Assembly (NCBI RefSeq): GCF_000559085.1 | Contig: NZ_JALN02000001.1 | Span: forward strand, 1,054,001-1,118,000 | Length of the DNA stretch: 64,000 nucleotides | Direction: 5' to 3' | DNA from: Mycolicibacterium aromaticivorans JS19b1 = JCM 16368 | Lineage (GTDB): Bacteria > Actinomycetota > Actinomycetes > Mycobacteriales > Mycobacteriaceae | In this document: in pieces, positions 63,885-64,000 of the stretch | Position numbering within the stretch: position 1 is the stretch's first letter | Layout of the letters: each line of letters starts with the position of its first letter | Notes under the pieces: model-generated | The model's database searches: none | Told to the model about the DNA's origin: nothing | Seen by the model: only the letters and a program-made list of their open reading frames with translations | Position numbers and translations under genes: made by a program

Positions 63885-64000
63885 ATGAGCGACCAGGATG
63901 TACGGGCAGACCTGTCTGTGGCGTTGCAGCTAGCTGACCGCGCCGATGCGATCACTCTCGACCGATTCGGGGCGCTGGATCTGCGCATCGACACCAAACC
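63885..64000 (+). CDS. hisN: Histidinol-phosphatase HisN, 3' end outside the window
   Basis: The visible 38 codons read MSDQDVRADLSVALQLADRA then FGALDLRIDTKP, matching the start of mycobacterial HisN (inositol-monophosphatase fold, histidine biosynthesis; Rv3137-like). ATG 63885 is preferred; ATG 63852 is in frame upstream. The catalytic part lies beyond the window. Confidence 0.8.
   Translation, partial: MSDQDVRADLSVALQLADRADAITLDRFGALDLRIDTK

Noticed and set aside
1..64000. CRISPR array, rRNA or insertion sequences
   Set aside because: No regularly spaced repeats, rRNA segments or transposase frames were seen.

Overview
The window looks like chromosome of a fast-growing mycobacterium (Mycolicibacterium-like). 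Evidence seen: high GC, a tmRNA whose tag reads ADSNQRDYALAA, an MmpL transporter, an Mce protein, a cutinase, FprA, F420-type oxidoreductases and DUF2510 proteins. From general knowledge, pgm-crcB1-crcB2-DUF190-LLM resembles M. tuberculosis Rv3068c-Rv3072c, and smpB-ftsX-ftsE-mscS-prfB-fprA resembles Rv3100c-Rv3106. No database was consulted.

Layout. 1-9.1 kb: accessory lipid and steroid-type genes (5'-cut MmpL, divergent AraC regulator/P450 pair, orphan Mce protein with a TetR regulator, thioesterase, frameshifted KstR-like regulator). 9.2-16.2 kb: an actinomycete integrative and conjugative element (HD protein, Nudix protein, HTH/PLD-like regulator, FtsK/TraB translocase, RepSA-type initiator, Xis, Int). 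16.4-18.8 kb: a probable ABC-three-component (ABC-3C) defence operon whose ATPase gene has lost its middle. 19.16 kb: tRNA-Ala(GGC), with tandem repeats just outside its 3' end. 19.4-26 kb: core genes (MFS, pgm, twin CrcB fluoride channels, DUF190, LLM). 27.1-30.3 kb: a three-gene signalling operon (REC-SpoIIE phosphatase, CHASE3-type histidine kinase, single-domain response regulator). 30.4-32 kb: secreted esterase and RNase T2.

32.1-35.65 kb holds the most striking locus: an 11-TM-like membrane protein whose gene overlaps a gene for a stand-alone reverse transcriptase (motif A Asp157, GTPLVP motif B, YNDD motif C), followed by a hairpin and an intrinsic terminator. It has no maturase, retron or CRISPR context and may be an undescribed RT system.

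35.7-49 kb: secreted proteins, GAF-ANTAR regulator, B12-radical SAM enzyme, zinc-ribbon SDR lacking the catalytic Tyr, cutinase, a TetR/degenerate ABC/YhgE-Pip locus, and DUF2510/PASTA surface proteins. 49.3-49.7 kb: ssrA. 49.9-52.7 kb: TetR-DUF1214-sulfotransferase operon. 52.9-58.4 kb: EamA-smpB-ftsX-ftsE and mscS-prfB on the minus strand. 58.6-64 kb: fprA, two MFS transporters, a TetR with a 26-bp palindromic operator, a PPOX oxidoreductase and the start of hisN. No CRISPR array, rRNA or insertion sequence was seen.
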